Positions 46,171 to 57,300 of a stretch of 64,000 bases of DNA are shown piece by piece. Source of the stretch: Sodiomyces alkalinus F11. Taxonomy: Eukaryota > Ascomycota > Sordariomycetes > Glomerellales > Plectosphaerellaceae. The stretch's first letter is position 1, and each line of letters starts with the position of its first letter. Made by a program: the position numbers and the translations under genes. The notes below the pieces were generated by a model. It was not told the origin of the DNA and did no database searches. It saw nothing but the letters and a program-made list of their open reading frames with translations. The DNA lies in NCBI RefSeq assembly GCF_003711515.1, contig NW_021167080.1, positions 5,660,346-5,724,345 of the forward strand, written 5' to 3'.

Positions 46171-46606
46171 GCGTTGGCGGGGAGAGGGCGTCGTAGATGG
46201 CGAGGCAGTCGGCGAGGTTAGTGGCCAGGGGTTTCTCGCACATGAGGTGCAGACCTAGCGGGGCGAGACCGACGACGACGTCGCGGTGCATCTCGTCGAG
46301 GACGCAGATGAAGGCGGCGTCGACGCCTGGGGGGACGGCCTGTGAGGAGGCGAGTTCGCGACGGCGCGTCTCGTACTCGAGGAACTCCTCCCAGCCGGCA
46401 AAGACCTGGCCTTCTTGTTCTTGCGGCTCACCGTCGGGACCCCAGATATAAGTGCGGCCAAAGTGGGCACGCTTGAAGGGTGAAGGTTCGGCAACGGCGG
46501 CTATGACAGCGTTGATGTTGGCGTTGGCGGTCACGGCGCGGGCATAGGCATGGCCACGGGAGCCGGCGCCGATGACCAGGATACGAGGGGGAGACATGGC
46601 TGCCAT
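44948..46606 (-). CDS. Gfo/Idh/MocA-family oxidoreductase with polyQ insert
   Basis: One exon, 552 residues. The N-terminal Rossmann fold is RILVIGAGSRGHAYARAV; the catalytic EKP motif is in LMCEKPLATNL (about 120-130). SIGHVLRYSPHNVFLRRLL and LTKSCHDIDLLLWLL complete the active-site signature, the last giving the conserved H-D pair. A cysteine group CMRCPLGDQGCKY and long insertions follow, as in large fungal members that act on sugars or sugar-like compounds with NAD(P). Substrate unknown. Fifteen consecutive Gln codons (CAA with some CAG, 46127-46171) sit in a loop after the EKP domain. MAAM gives two near starts, 46606 and 46597. Confidence 0.9.
46127..46171. repeat. CAA/CAG repeat encoding 15 Gln
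   Basis: On the minus strand, 15 consecutive CAA/CAG codons in the oxidoreductase frame. The tract is nearly pure CAA, so length variation between strains is likely. Confidence 0.9.
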
Positions 46607-47525
46607 GGACCCTTTCCTACGTAGACGACGATATCTGTATCACGCCTCGATATTAAGTCTAATATACTGGGGAGAAGCGAAGAGTTGGGGACGTGTTGAA
46701 GGAAAGGAGGAAAGGAGGGAAGTGGGAAGAGGAGGCAAGCAAGACCGCCGGAGAATAAGGTAGGAACAACTTTTATCCAGGTACGTAAGCAAACGGTAGG
46801 GCGAGTGCGGCTTTCACCACATCTGATTGGCTGCCAGGCCACCGTGGAGCGGCCCCGTCTCGGCCGACGGAACGCCGACAAATTCACCGCATGTCCGGAG
46901 CATACGGAGTAGAAGAGCAGAGCAACGGCAAGGGACTTCTTCTCCTTCATAGGCCTCGGGACCGATTCGGATATCGGCGCGGTTACTCCTTCAACTACGC
47001 AGAGATTCTGAAGGAGTATGACACTACGAGAGAACTCCCTGCGCCGGTCCTGTCCCTTCTCGGTGCAGGCTACTCCAGTCACCCCTAGCTTGCGGCATCA
47101 CTATTTACTCTGCTGTCCCTTCTTTTCTTTCGCCTTTCTCTCCTTGTTTCTTTTCTTCTCACTTTCCTCCTCGAGATTTGCCGCCGACCATGGTTTCTGC
47201 CGTGCCGTCTCCGAGGTTGCAACGTAGGTAAGTCGCCGCGTCAGAGGAGAAAAAAAGACCTCCCCTCCCCCCTTCTATACCGCCTCTCTAACCTGCGATG
47301 GACCAGTGCCTGACATCATATCCCATGCATGTCCTGATGTTACAATTCCCTGCTACTTTCAAGCGAACCCGTCTGAACCGTCTGAACCGTCTGAAACGCC
47401 GTGTGCTGTGCAATGTGCCTGCGTATTGTGAAGTGTAGGGTATGACATGACCCCCGATGAGAAAAATCCAAACGAACCTCGTTTCCTTGTTCCCTTGGAT
47501 TCCAAAATGTCGACCAGGAAGGATT
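46607..47525. other. Intergenic, oxidoreductase promoter and SEN1 3' region
   Basis: No gene is supported. CCGTCTGAA is repeated three times in tandem at about 47369-47395 (GTCTGAACC units). Pyrimidine-rich stretches occur at 47110-47180. Confidence 0.55.
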
Positions 47526-47938
47526 CTAGCGTTTACCCGGCTTGCGCTGGATGAACATGCCGGCTCCGTCGGGTTTCTTCTTCTTTCTGGGGATCTGTCC
47601 GTGATTCTGTCCCTGGTTCTGTGTCACCGTATCAGCAGCTCGTACCCCTCGCCAACCCACTAGCTAGTTGATAAAAAGAACATTTGAGCTCGCTTACCCT
47701 CTGCTGGAGTCGGTTCACGAGATCCAAACCAGGTGCCGTATTCCCAAACGTCGTTCCACTCGATCCCGCTGGCACAGGTGGAGGCCGTGCCGGGGGTACT
47801 AGACCGAGAGCCACCATCGCCGACGGATCCGTCGCTTGCTTCGCCGGCCGCTGTTCCCTGTGGTCCCTCGTCATCATCGCCTTGGGCCCCGTCGGCGGTG
47901 GCCTCGCCTGTTCGTTCGGTCTCGGGCCGCCGCGAGGC

Positions 47939-47973
<35 letters not shown>

Positions 47974-50900
47974 GGACGGCGCGGCCGCGGCGGCAACCTG
48001 TCATGGTTGGGTCAGAATCAGAATCGGCCGTCGAAGTTGTCTCCTTCCCCTTCTTCTTCTTCGTCCTGGTCAGACATACCCGCTTTCCCGTCGGCACACC
48101 GTCGCCATCTCCTTCTCGAGGTCGTTTCTTGGCATCCGACATCCGCGACGGCTGTATCGCCGGAGTTTGGATCACCGGTGGCGCATCCGCATCCCGTGCC
48201 ACTGCCGGCCGTGGTTCGCCCCGCTCGTTGATGCTATCAGTTCGATCCCCATCCCGAGCAGGTCCGCGATTGTCCGTGGGGCGGCCGCCCAGAGGTCGAG
48301 CGGGGACGATATTCGCATCGTGCTTGTTGGCCTCTCGGGCAGGGGGAGCAGAGAGTGAAAGAAAAGCCGGTTCCCGTCCCGGCCGGGGCAGGGCAGCAGC
48401 AGCCTGACTCGGTTTCGAGAGCATCGAGATGACGTCGCCACGCGTGTACAGTTTACGACGCTTCGCGTCCTCGATCAGCTTCGCCCAGAACTCTCCCTGC
48501 ACCAGTGCCCTCGAGTCTCCCAGGATCCAGAGAGACGACTTGGCACGCGTCAGACCGACGTTCATACGCCGAATGTCCTGCATGAAACCGATGCCGCCCG
48601 TCGCGCTCGCTCGTACGCACGAGAAGATAATGATATCGCACTCCCGGCCCTGGAACGCATCCGTAGTGTTGAACTCGATCTCCTGCATCACCCCTTCGCC
48701 GTACCGACCCGTGAACCGGTTTCGGAGCTCGTAGAGCTGCGCCTTGTACGGCGTGATGATGCCGATCTTGCCCCTGAGGTCCTCTTGCTGCTGCTGCCCG
48801 TAATCGCGGCGGAACCGCTCGTAGATCTTCATCGCCACGTTGAGTTCCTGTACGTTGACCAACGACCGACCTTTCTGCCCCCTCTCCTGACTGCCCTCCA
48901 CGTCGAAGAACCGGTAGGGCCCGAGCAACGGGCTGCTGTGCCAGGGCCGCAGCCGCAGGCCCGCCATGTCGTCGCCGTCCACGAGCTTGCCCTCGTAGAA
49001 TTCCTGGCTGGGGAACTGGCTGATCTCCGGGTGCATGCGGTACTGCCGGTCGAGCATGTGCACGTACTCCGGGTGGTTGCGCTGCATCCGCACGAAGAGA
49101 CTCTGGTCGTACCCAAACTTGGCCGCCGACTGGGACAGCACCGTCGGGGGCAGCTGCTTGGGGTCGCCGACGAGGATGCACTTGGTACACCCGTATTTCA
49201 GCGGGATCAGCGCGCTGAGCTCCACGCACTGCGCCGCCTCGTCGATGATGACCGTCTCGAAGTCCACGCTGAGGTTCTTGAACATCTCGTGCCCACTGCC
49301 GCTTAGCGTGGCACAAAGCACCTGGGACGAGTCCAGGATCTCCTGCTGTACCTTCTTGCGCCTGATCTCCATCTCGCGGGAGAGCGTGTTGCCGCTCTCC
49401 TTGTCCGCGTCGATCTGCGAACCGATGCGTCTCTGCTGTAGCCGGAGCGCGTCCGTCTCATTCCGCAGGCGCGAGAAAAGGTCCGGGTCGGTCGCCCGAG
49501 CCGCTTCGAGCTGCGGCCTGAGCTCGGCCAACTTGGTCTTGATCGCCGCGGCCTCCGAGTGGAGCTTGTCGCGGTCGGCCTTGAGGTTCTCCTTGGTAGT
49601 GTCTCCCTCCATGCGCTTCTTGACCAGTTCGTCCAGCGTCACATCCTTGACGGCCGCGTTGATCGCGTCGCTCCTGCCCAGACGTAGGACGTTGACCTTT
49701 GTCCGGGCGCCATTCGTCGTCGTGACGCCTTGCTTGAGTCGCAGCACCAGCTCATCCACGGCCGCGTTGCTGGGAGCACACACCAGTATCTTCTTTGACG
49801 CGTTCGTCGACATGATGACGCCGACCATGGCGATGATGGTCTTGGTCTTTCCCGTGCCGGGCGGCCCTTGTACGCACGTGAAGCCGTCGTTGTCCCTGGC
49901 TCCCAGGATGGCCGTCGCCTGGGCCGGGTTGAGCTGGTAGGTGTTCATGAGGAGCCGAACGGCATCCTCGCTGTACTTCAGGATGGGGGACGGCTCCGCC
50001 TTGAGCACCTCGTCCATAAGATCATAATACTTTAAGCTCTCGAGCGCCGCATACTCACGCTCAATGGTCGTCATGTTCGTGATCTTCAGCGCGTACAGCT
50101 CCGAGTTGATGTGAAGGCTCCCTTGCAGCGGGTTGTTCTTGGAGTTTAAGCGGTACGTCACCTCGAGAGAGTCCCGCTTGTACGCCGTCTTCCAGATTCG
50201 GGCCAGGGCATGCGCCTCGCCAGGGTCGTTGAGCGGCGAGGGCGACTTGGAGAAGAGGACGATGTCCCCCTCCGAGAGGCCGCGCTCCTTGTTCTCGGCA
50301 GCGGGCATGCTCGCCGTCACCTCGAGGAATCGATCAACCGTCATCCGGGACGCGATCCGGATGCCGTAGCTCTTCGACGTGGCCTCGTCCTTCGACGTCA
50401 CGAACGAGCGCCAGGCTTCGGATATGAGCAGGTTCCAGAACGTTTGCCGGTACTGATCCGGGTTCATGTAGGTGTCGGCCACCCGAACACAGCCTCCCAG
50501 GTTCGGCGGGTCGTTCCCTTGGAAGAAAATATCCCACTCCAATATGGCCTGGTGCAGTTGGTCCATGGGAGGAATCAAGCGAGCTCGCATGTCCTTCGCC
50601 GAACGAATGATCCTCGTCTTCTTGACGGGACCTCGCGTCTTCTCCAGCAGCGCGCGCTCCCGCCGCCTCGTGGCTTCGTCAACGGCCTTTTGCCCTTGCT
50701 CGTTCCTGGCGATGAGTGCCTGGACATCCCCATCGTCCGAGTCGTCATCGTCATCTTCGTCGCTGTCCACCATGATGGCGCTCTTTTGCGGCGCGTGGTC
50801 CTTGCCCACGACGCCGCTCAGGCCTTTGACCTCGGTACCCCTCAGGGCCTTTGCTTTGGCGATGGCAGCCGCGTCTCGCTTCGCCTTCTCCGCCTTGGAC

Positions 50901-53900
50901 GCCCTCCTGGATTCGATCAGAGCGGCAAGGCCGGGGTCGGGCTTCGCCCTCAACGTCGGGGCAAGAGACTTCAGCTTGGATGTCGCTGGCGCCTGGCGAG
51001 CGGTGATCTGGTCGAGCAGCGATCGCTTCTTGTCCAAGGAGCTGCTCATCTCCAGGACATCGTCCTTATTTGACCTCGGTTTCGACGCCGCCGACGAGGA
51101 GGCAGATTTCGACCAGGCGTCGATGGTGCTTTGCTTCTTCTTCAACTGCTGCTGCTGCTGCTGCTGCTGCTGCGAAGGCAGGATGGGAACAACCTGCAAC
51201 TCGTCATCCTCGCCCAGGGCCTTGAGCAGCTCGGCTCGTTGCTGGTCGTTGGCGTTGGAAGGGACACCATACCGGCCATCCGGGCCCTTGATGCAGATGG
51301 ACCGGATCATGTTCCTCGGCTCGAGGGGAATCTCGTGGTCGTTCTCCCGAAGCCTCGTCAGCAGCCTGGCCACCACCTTTACGGTGACGTCGACTAGGTA
51401 TTTGTCCCGGAGACGAATCATGTAGACGATAGGGGTGAGATGGCCCTTCGGGTCGCCCAGTAACATGTGCATCCGCGACTGGAGGCTGTCGTCACGGCGG
51501 CCCCCCTCGGCCGGCTGGCTCCGTCGCCGGTCCGGCTGCAGAGCCGAGGCGATAGTCCCGCATTGCGCGGCGAGGCTGTCGGCTAACTCGATGGTATCGC
51601 GACAAAAGTCTTCCATGACCTTGACCTCGACCTCGCGATGCCAGTGCGACCCGATGGTTTCGAAGGCTCTTCTTATGTACGCCCACTGCGTCTTCCACCA
51701 GGTCGAGAGCGCGGCGTCTTCGCCGGCGTCGAGCTCGCGAGAACGAAGGATTCCCGACGTCGAGTCGGAGAGGGCGCTGAGAACGTTGCGGCCCGTCGTG
51801 ATGACGGGAATGGCGGAGCCCCACGTCAGAATCTTCGACTCGACGAGTTGCCGAACGCCGAAGTTGAGCGAAGCGAGGGTGTACTCCAGACGACTTCGGA
51901 GCAACTCGAGCAGGGCTTCCGAGTGCGAGAACTCCTCGGTCAACGTCTTGACCACCTCCTTGCTGGCGTCGCGGAGCTCCTCCTCGGCGTGGAGATTGAG
52001 TGCCAGCACGGGCCGGATGAGCTGTCCCTGGTAGAGGAGGTTGCTGAGGTCGTCCCTGGTGAAGTCGCAAAGGAGCTGCATAACGCCGCCGCAGGCCCCA
52101 GCCGTCTTCTGCAGTTCGTCGTTGAGGCGCTTGCGCACCTGGTCGATGGAGTCGGGTTCCTTGCGCCTAGCTCGGAACCTGTCGAGCTTGATCAACGGTC
52201 CCATGGCGAGAACCATGTTCTGGGCGAGAAGCATCCTGCCAGGCTCGAGAAGGTCAGAGAAGGCCTTCCAAAGCGCCGGCGAGTCTCGCAGCACGGCCTG
52301 TTGGAGCAGTCGCGAGGAGGACGAGGAGGTGCCCTTCTTTTGGAGGTCCTCGGCGTCTTCCAAGCGCAGCTTCTGATGCTCCGCAGACATAACCCTGGAG
52401 TCCAAGCTCAGGGCGGCCTTGATGACTCTCATGGAGGCGCGGTGGACACCCAGGGCGCACGAAGCCTGGGACTCGCTACGAAAGGCCTCCTTGATAATGT
52501 CACGGTAGCTCAGGGTCTCGTTGAGCGTCGAGTTCACCCATACGGATATGGTACTGGAGGTGAGGTTTACGGAAGGGTCCAGGAAGGACTGCAGGACGTG
52601 TTCAAGGGCATCTAGTCCGGCCCGGATGCACGCAGCCCTCCCCACCTCGCCCAGTTCGGGATTCACAAGCTCCCTGGTGAACAGCAGGCGGAGAAGGAGG
52701 CCGCAGGCGTCACTCTTCTCGGAGAGCTGAAGCGAGCGAATCCATGTATCTATCCAAGAAATGGTGGCGCATTCCGCGTGGCTGGAATCGGAGTCGGGCG
52801 ACTGCATCGCGAAGGCTACGGACTGGGCAAGGAGTCGCCGGATCAACGGAGTCATGAAAATCTGCTCGACGACGACGAACGAGCGTGCGTCGTTGATGGT
52901 GTCGCGAATGACTTGCGGGGCCGTCTTCAGGATGGTGGACAGGGCCTGGATGACATAGAGCAGGATCGCCTCGGATCTGCAGTGGATGTGGCTGAACAAC
53001 AAGTCGCCGAACCGCGGTTGCGTGTCGAGGCTGCGGATGCCGCGCAGCATGACTTCTCCGCCCAGGGCCTTGAGGATGAAGTTGATGCCCTCCCAAAACT
53101 GCTGGACGTCGGGGTAGTGGTCGACGTGGTTGGGGTCCCACATGGCCGCCTTCTCGAGGATGGGCACTAGGTGGTCGCGGATGGCCCAGTCGAACTGCTG
53201 TTGCCTGACCGACTTTGGGGCGATCCGTTCCCAGGACTTGACGGCGAAGCGGTGGCGGGTCGGGTCTTTCTCGAACAAGAAATACGTCATGGCCGGAAGG
53301 AGTACGTTGTCCCCGAGCTTCAGGGGTTTCTTGCTCGATAATCGCTCGAAGACGACCTGGAAAAGCATCCGCCGCTGGGGGTCGCTAAGATAGGCCATGC
53401 AGCAGAGGGCTTCGAAAATGGTTAGGAGCACGCGGCCCGATTCGTCTCCAAGGTCGGCACGCGAGAAAGCCCGGCCTTCCGTCTCCTCCAATGTCTCGAT
53501 GATTTCTTTCGCCCAGTTCAAGCCCTCATTGATCCTCGCAAAATCGTATCGGTGCAGGTTATTTTCCAGCTGGTGGGCTACCTGGTCATCCCATTTGCTG
53601 CAGAACGGATTGATGAGCTCGCAAAAACCCTCCGATTATGTCGAAATGCATGCCCAACGAAGGTCGAGGGGGTTGACTTACGCAGCGAATTTTTGAAGAT
53701 ATTCCTTGCGGTGCATGTGCCAGTTCACTACGCATTTGTCGCAGTCGTGCAAGGCCGTGGACATTCTGTCGTTCCATTGATCCAGCCAGACGCCCGCCTT
53801 GTCCTTGGGATAGGCCGTCAAGAGGCTCGTCCAGTAGGCAAGATCTAATCGGACCGTGGCATCTTCTACCCTCTTCTTTTTCTCGTCAAGTGAGATGTCC

Positions 53901-54040
53901 AGGCCATCTTGTGTCAGGTCGTCGTAGTCCTCCACGTCATCGTCGTCGACTTTGGCACAGAGCAAATGGACGCTTGCCGGTATCCTTCGAAATTTCTTGA
54001 AATAGTCTTCGACCAGGTCGTCAACTTTGTCGAATTCCAT
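47526..54040 (-). CDS. SEN1: SEN1 superfamily 1 RNA/DNA helicase
   Basis: Four exons on the minus strand: 54040..53682, 53597..48080, 47997..47698 and 47618..47526, giving about 2089 residues. Sen1 unwinds RNA:DNA hybrids and terminates Pol II transcription of non-coding RNAs. The N-terminal helical Sen1 domain starts with MEFDKVDDLVEDYFKKF and NWHMHRKEYLQKF. The helicase core has GPPGTGKT (about 1366), IIDEAAQ (about 1572), GDPKQLPPTV, LDRQYRMHPEIS, TDAFQGREC and NVGLTRAK. The C-terminus is rebuilt from small exons: PTGKR joins VAAAAAPSN, and LVNRLQQR joins NQGQNHGQIPRKKKKPDG and the basic end FIQRKPGKR. Introns have donors GTAAGT, GTATGT and GTAAGC, and all acceptors are CAG. Reading one frame straight through instead gives a false polyQ tail. 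Confidence 0.92.
47941..47973. repeat. AAC repeat encoding 11 Asn in SEN1
   Basis: Eleven GTT triplets on the plus strand. In the spliced SEN1 frame they are AAC (Asn); in the unspliced frame they would read as CAA (Gln). Confidence 0.85.
51146..51172. repeat. CAG repeat encoding 9 Gln in SEN1
   Basis: Nine pure CTG triplets on the plus strand give nine CAG codons within the linker before the helicase core. Confidence 0.9.
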
Positions 54041-54666
54041 TGTATTAAGAAGGCACGAGCCACAGGCTCATGTCGAGAGGGAAGAGTAGTGGGAGATCTG
54101 CCCTAGGCAAGAGAGCTGGAATCGGGGACCGCAGCAGGTATGTGGCGACGGGATATTGGCTTCTGAGTCGGAAAGGGGGACGTTGCAGGTTCGGTCGACA
54201 ATCCAGTCTAGCAGCAGCAGGATGAGCTGCAACGTCAGCTCGCGGAAAGAATAGATTACTGTCGTAAGGTAGGTAGATAGTAGATAGTAGATGTATATAC
54301 GAGGAGCAAGACAAAGGCTTTGCAGTCGGAAAGAAGAAGAAACTTCGTTCGGTCGGGCTAAGAACCAAGAACCAAGAAGCTCTGGCTTTTCTTCACATGG
54401 AGAAGGGAGAAGAGTAAGGAAATAGGCAAGGAGTAAATGGTGCACAATATGAAGGAAGCTGCCCTTGAGGAGAGTTCCGTGGGCCGACCGGAAACCTCAA
54501 GCACCAAGGCAAGAATAGGGAGGGGAGGGTGTTTGGAGGGTGTTTGGAGGGTGTTCTGGAGGGTGTTCTATGAAGTTGAGTCGCGTGTCGTCTCAGGATC
54601 AATTAAAGATTCCGCGTCTGGTCCGAGCAAAGTGGGGGGACGGAGCATGTCTCTAGGATCTCCCAA

Positions 54667-54713
54667 CCTTACCTAAGGTAGGTAAGGCTAGGTACCTAAT
54701 AACAAAGTAGGTA
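54667..54713. repeat. CCTTACCTA inverted repeat and GGTACC cluster
   Basis: CCTTACCTA (54667-54675), loop AGG, TAGGTAAGG (54679-54687) form a perfect 9-bp stem. They are followed by TAGGTACCTAATAAC and GTAGGTAC. Confidence 0.8.
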
Positions 54714-55186
54714 CATGAGTAACACAAGATAACTTCACAGCACCATGACCAGAAAGAGTGCCCAATCTAGGTACCTTAAGGATGCAAGAATACAAAAAGT
54801 ATAGTAGCTTTAATATTGGCAACTTGTTTCTTTGCTTTTCTGATAGAGTATTAAACTGAAGAAGAAGAAAAAATTACAAGCAAGTAACCAGGAGCAGAAT
54901 TAATTCGATATCCTTGCTAGAGGTACTTGGGTGGGACAAGGTAGGATGTACTTTCATGTACCTATGAGCACCATAAGGTGCAGGTACCTTACATTTGAGA
55001 TTCACCATATGGCCCTCTTGTTATCCCCACCACTAGCACCAACCCCCCAGAATCAACTTGCCATAATCCACGTTGAACAGAAATATAAGAGAAACGACAC
55101 TTGTAAATGTTAAGTTGAATGAAGTAGAATGTGAAAGAAGAGGGCAAGAACAGAAGGGGAGAGACCAGAACAGAACCAGAGCAAAT

Positions 55187-55316
55187 GGGGAAAGAAAAAA
55201 AAAAGAAGAAGAAAAAGAAGAGAAAAAAAAGGAGAAAAAGAAGAGAAAAAAAGGAGAAGAAAAAAAAGAGAAAAAAAAGAGAAAAAAAAGAGAGAAAAAA
55301 AAAAAGAGAAAAGAAA
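55187..55316. repeat. Long purine (A/G) tract
   Basis: Roughly 130 bp of almost uninterrupted A and G on the plus strand, just downstream of the glycosylase stop, so it reads as a pyrimidine-rich 3' UTR or terminator region on the coding strand. Confidence 0.8.
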
Positions 55317-55368
55317 ACCCCGAGGGATAAGGAACATTCGACATTGCAAAACCTCTGCTTGCCTGTTC

Positions 55369-57300
55369 TCACTTGTCGAAGATGGTGTTACTGACTTCTG
55401 AAACCTCCGGGTCCCCCCCAGTGGCGTCGAAATCCATCTCGACGTCCTCACTTTGACTTCCGCCAGCCAGGACCGAGTCGACAAGGACATGGTCATTATC
55501 ATCGCCCGCTTCATGGGGAAATCGACCTTCGCCGACCTGCACCTCCTTGGTCTCTGCCTCGGCGATAGACCAATCGGCTTCTCCGCTGCTCCCACTCTCA
55601 TCGTCCGTTTCTTTATTGAGCTGCGGGTGCGGGACAGCTTCTCGGCTGCTTGTCTCTTCAAGCTCGACGGTCGTGGCACTGGTACCGTCTTGAACTATCC
55701 GCATAGTCTCAACGACCTCGCCCTTGATAGTATCATCGTCCTGACTCTGTTTCAGGACAATCTTCTTCTTCACCTTGAGCTGGACCTTGCTCTTGCGCTT
55801 GTCGAAGCGGTCGAGGAGGTGCTCCAGGGGGCAGGCACTGCACTCCCAGTCCGAAGTTCCCTCGACCGTGATGCTGCGGCATCGGACGCACTGCTTGCCG
55901 TGCCGTATAAAGAGCTGGTGGAGACCGTACTTGAGATGGTTGGGAACTCGCACTTCCGCATGCATAAACGTGTCATCCCGCGATGCCTTGGGGGGCACCC
56001 ACTTGAGCCACTTGCAGAACCGCCACACGTGCGTATCCACGGCGAAGCTAGGCTGCTGAAGGCAGAAGAGGATGAGACAGGATGCTGTCTTGACGCCGAT
56101 CCCCGGATACTTGGTGAGCTCCAGCATGGCTTGGTCAGGGGCCATCCCACGGATATGATCCAGCGTGAGTACACCTGTCTCAATCTTGCTCATTTGGTGA
56201 TCTTTCTGCCCCGCCGTGAGCTGGTGAGTCCCGCTGATCGGGGCCGGTTCACCCGTCTCTTTCTCGCGGAGATACGCTTCGCGCCTCTTCGTGTTATCCT
56301 CGTACACCATCTCGAGAATAGCCTTGATCTCTCGGCCCTTGGTGGGCCCAAGACCCGCCCGCTTGACAGCTTCGACGACTTCGTGCTCCGCGGAGAGACG
56401 GACTTTATTCCAGTCGATGCTACCCGCGCCAATGCTATGTTCATCCCACTGGCCGTACCTAGCGATGACATCCTGAATCGCTAAATTGGCGTTCTTCATG
56501 GCCGTATGACCGCTGATGAGCGTCCGAATCATCGCGTCTAAAAGGTCGGGGACCTCACCGCAGCCAGCCACAGATGTCGACGGCGGGGCGATCTTTTCAG
56601 GGGCTTGGAACTGCCCGTGTGTTTCCGTGAGAATTCTGTACACCTCTTCGCATTCTTCGGGCAACGGAGTTCTCCAGTCGGGGAAGGGGGTGCGACCTGG
56701 CATCAGTCCGTACGGATTCTCCTTGGTTCTTCGAGCAATGCGTTTGGATCTGTTTGTGTCTCCTCCGTGGTCATTGTCGGCAGCAGGAACTTCTTCTTCC
56801 GGCAGAGCCTCTTCCTTGCTTTTGTCACTATTGTTGGCATTTATTCTCTCAATCTGACCGCTGTTTGCATCAGTGCTTGCGACAGAGTCGACGTGTATCG
56901 GACGACGTTTACGTGGTCGGAGGACACGAGTTGTTTTCTCCATCTTGATGGCCTGAGTCCCTGTCTGGAATGACCCCTGGATGCCACCGGGAATATTGGC
57001 CGTATGGGGAAGTTTCCTCCTCTCACTGCTGATCTGCTGGCTTCTCCTCGACTTCTTGGGGGCTGGCGCCGCCGATTCCTCTGTGTTGGCTGTACCATCT
57101 TCGCCGACAGAAGCCCTATTCTTTCTGGGGACATGAATCTTGCCCAAGCCATGAGGTAGTTCGTCGATTGGTTGCGGATTGCGGCTGATAGTTGCGCGCC
57201 CGACCCTTCTCTTATTGTCTTTCTTACCATGATCCGGCGTTGCACCTGATATAGAAGGCTGAGCCTCGAAGGCACGCTTTGTAGCACTTCGAGTCTGCAT
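55369..57300 (-). CDS. HhH-GPD base-excision DNA glycosylase, endonuclease III-like
   Basis: One exon, 643 residues. A basic, disordered N-terminus of about 190 residues (RSATKR, RRVGRATISRNP) suggests nuclear targeting. The glycosylase core follows: MIRTLISGHTAMKNANLAI, then the helix-hairpin-helix TKYPGIGVKTASCLILF, with catalytic Lys at about 405 by analogy with Nth. SFAVDTHVWRFCKWL carries the catalytic Asp at about 422. Next comes HGKQCVRC, then WECSACPLEHLL, an altered Fe-S cysteine loop. The acidic C-terminal 150 residues are low-complexity. It would excise damaged or modified bases, with AP-lyase activity if Lys is used. It may be the fungal HhH-GPD paralogue rather than canonical Ntg1/Nth, because of its long tails and the cysteine spacing. 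Confidence 0.88.
   Translation of the reverse strand: MQTRSATKRAFEAQPSISGATPDHGKKDNKRRVGRATISRNPQPIDELPHGLGKIHVPRKNRASVGEDGTANTEESAAPAPKKSRRSQQISSERRKLPHTANIPGGIQGSFQTGTQAIKMEKTTRVLRPRKRRPIHVDSVASTDANSGQIERINANNSDKSKEEALPEEEVPAADNDHGGDTNRSKRIARRTKENPYGLMPGRTPFPDWRTPLPEECEEVYRILTETHGQFQAPEKIAPPSTSVAGCGEVPDLLDAMIRTLISGHTAMKNANLAIQDVIARYGQWDEHSIGAGSIDWNKVRLSAEHEVVEAVKRAGLGPTKGREIKAILEMVYEDNTKRREAYLREKETGEPAPISGTHQLTAGQKDHQMSKIETGVLTLDHIRGMAPDQAMLELTKYPGIGVKTASCLILFCLQQPSFAVDTHVWRFCKWLKWVPPKASRDDTFMHAEVRVPNHLKYGLHQLFIRHGKQCVRCRSITVEGTSDWECSACPLEHLLDRFDKRKSKVQLKVKKKIVLKQSQDDDTIKGEVVETMRIVQDGTSATTVELEETSSREAVPHPQLNKETDDESGSSGEADWSIAEAETKEVQVGEGRFPHEAGDDNDHVLVDSVLAGGSQSEDVEMDFDATGGDPEVSEVSNTIFDK

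Larger units (their letters stand above)
54041..55368. other. Intergenic, SEN1 promoter and HhH-GPD 3' region
   Basis: No gene is supported. GGAGGGTGTT is repeated about four times at 54526-54565. GGTACC/CCTTA palindromes lie at 54667-54713, about 54770 and 54960-54995. A 130-bp purine tract runs from about 55187 to 55316. Confidence 0.65.

Noticed and set aside
47660..48080. PolyQ-containing C-terminus of SEN1 read in one frame
   Set aside because: The spliced frame matches the conserved Sen1 tail; the unspliced tail matches nothing.
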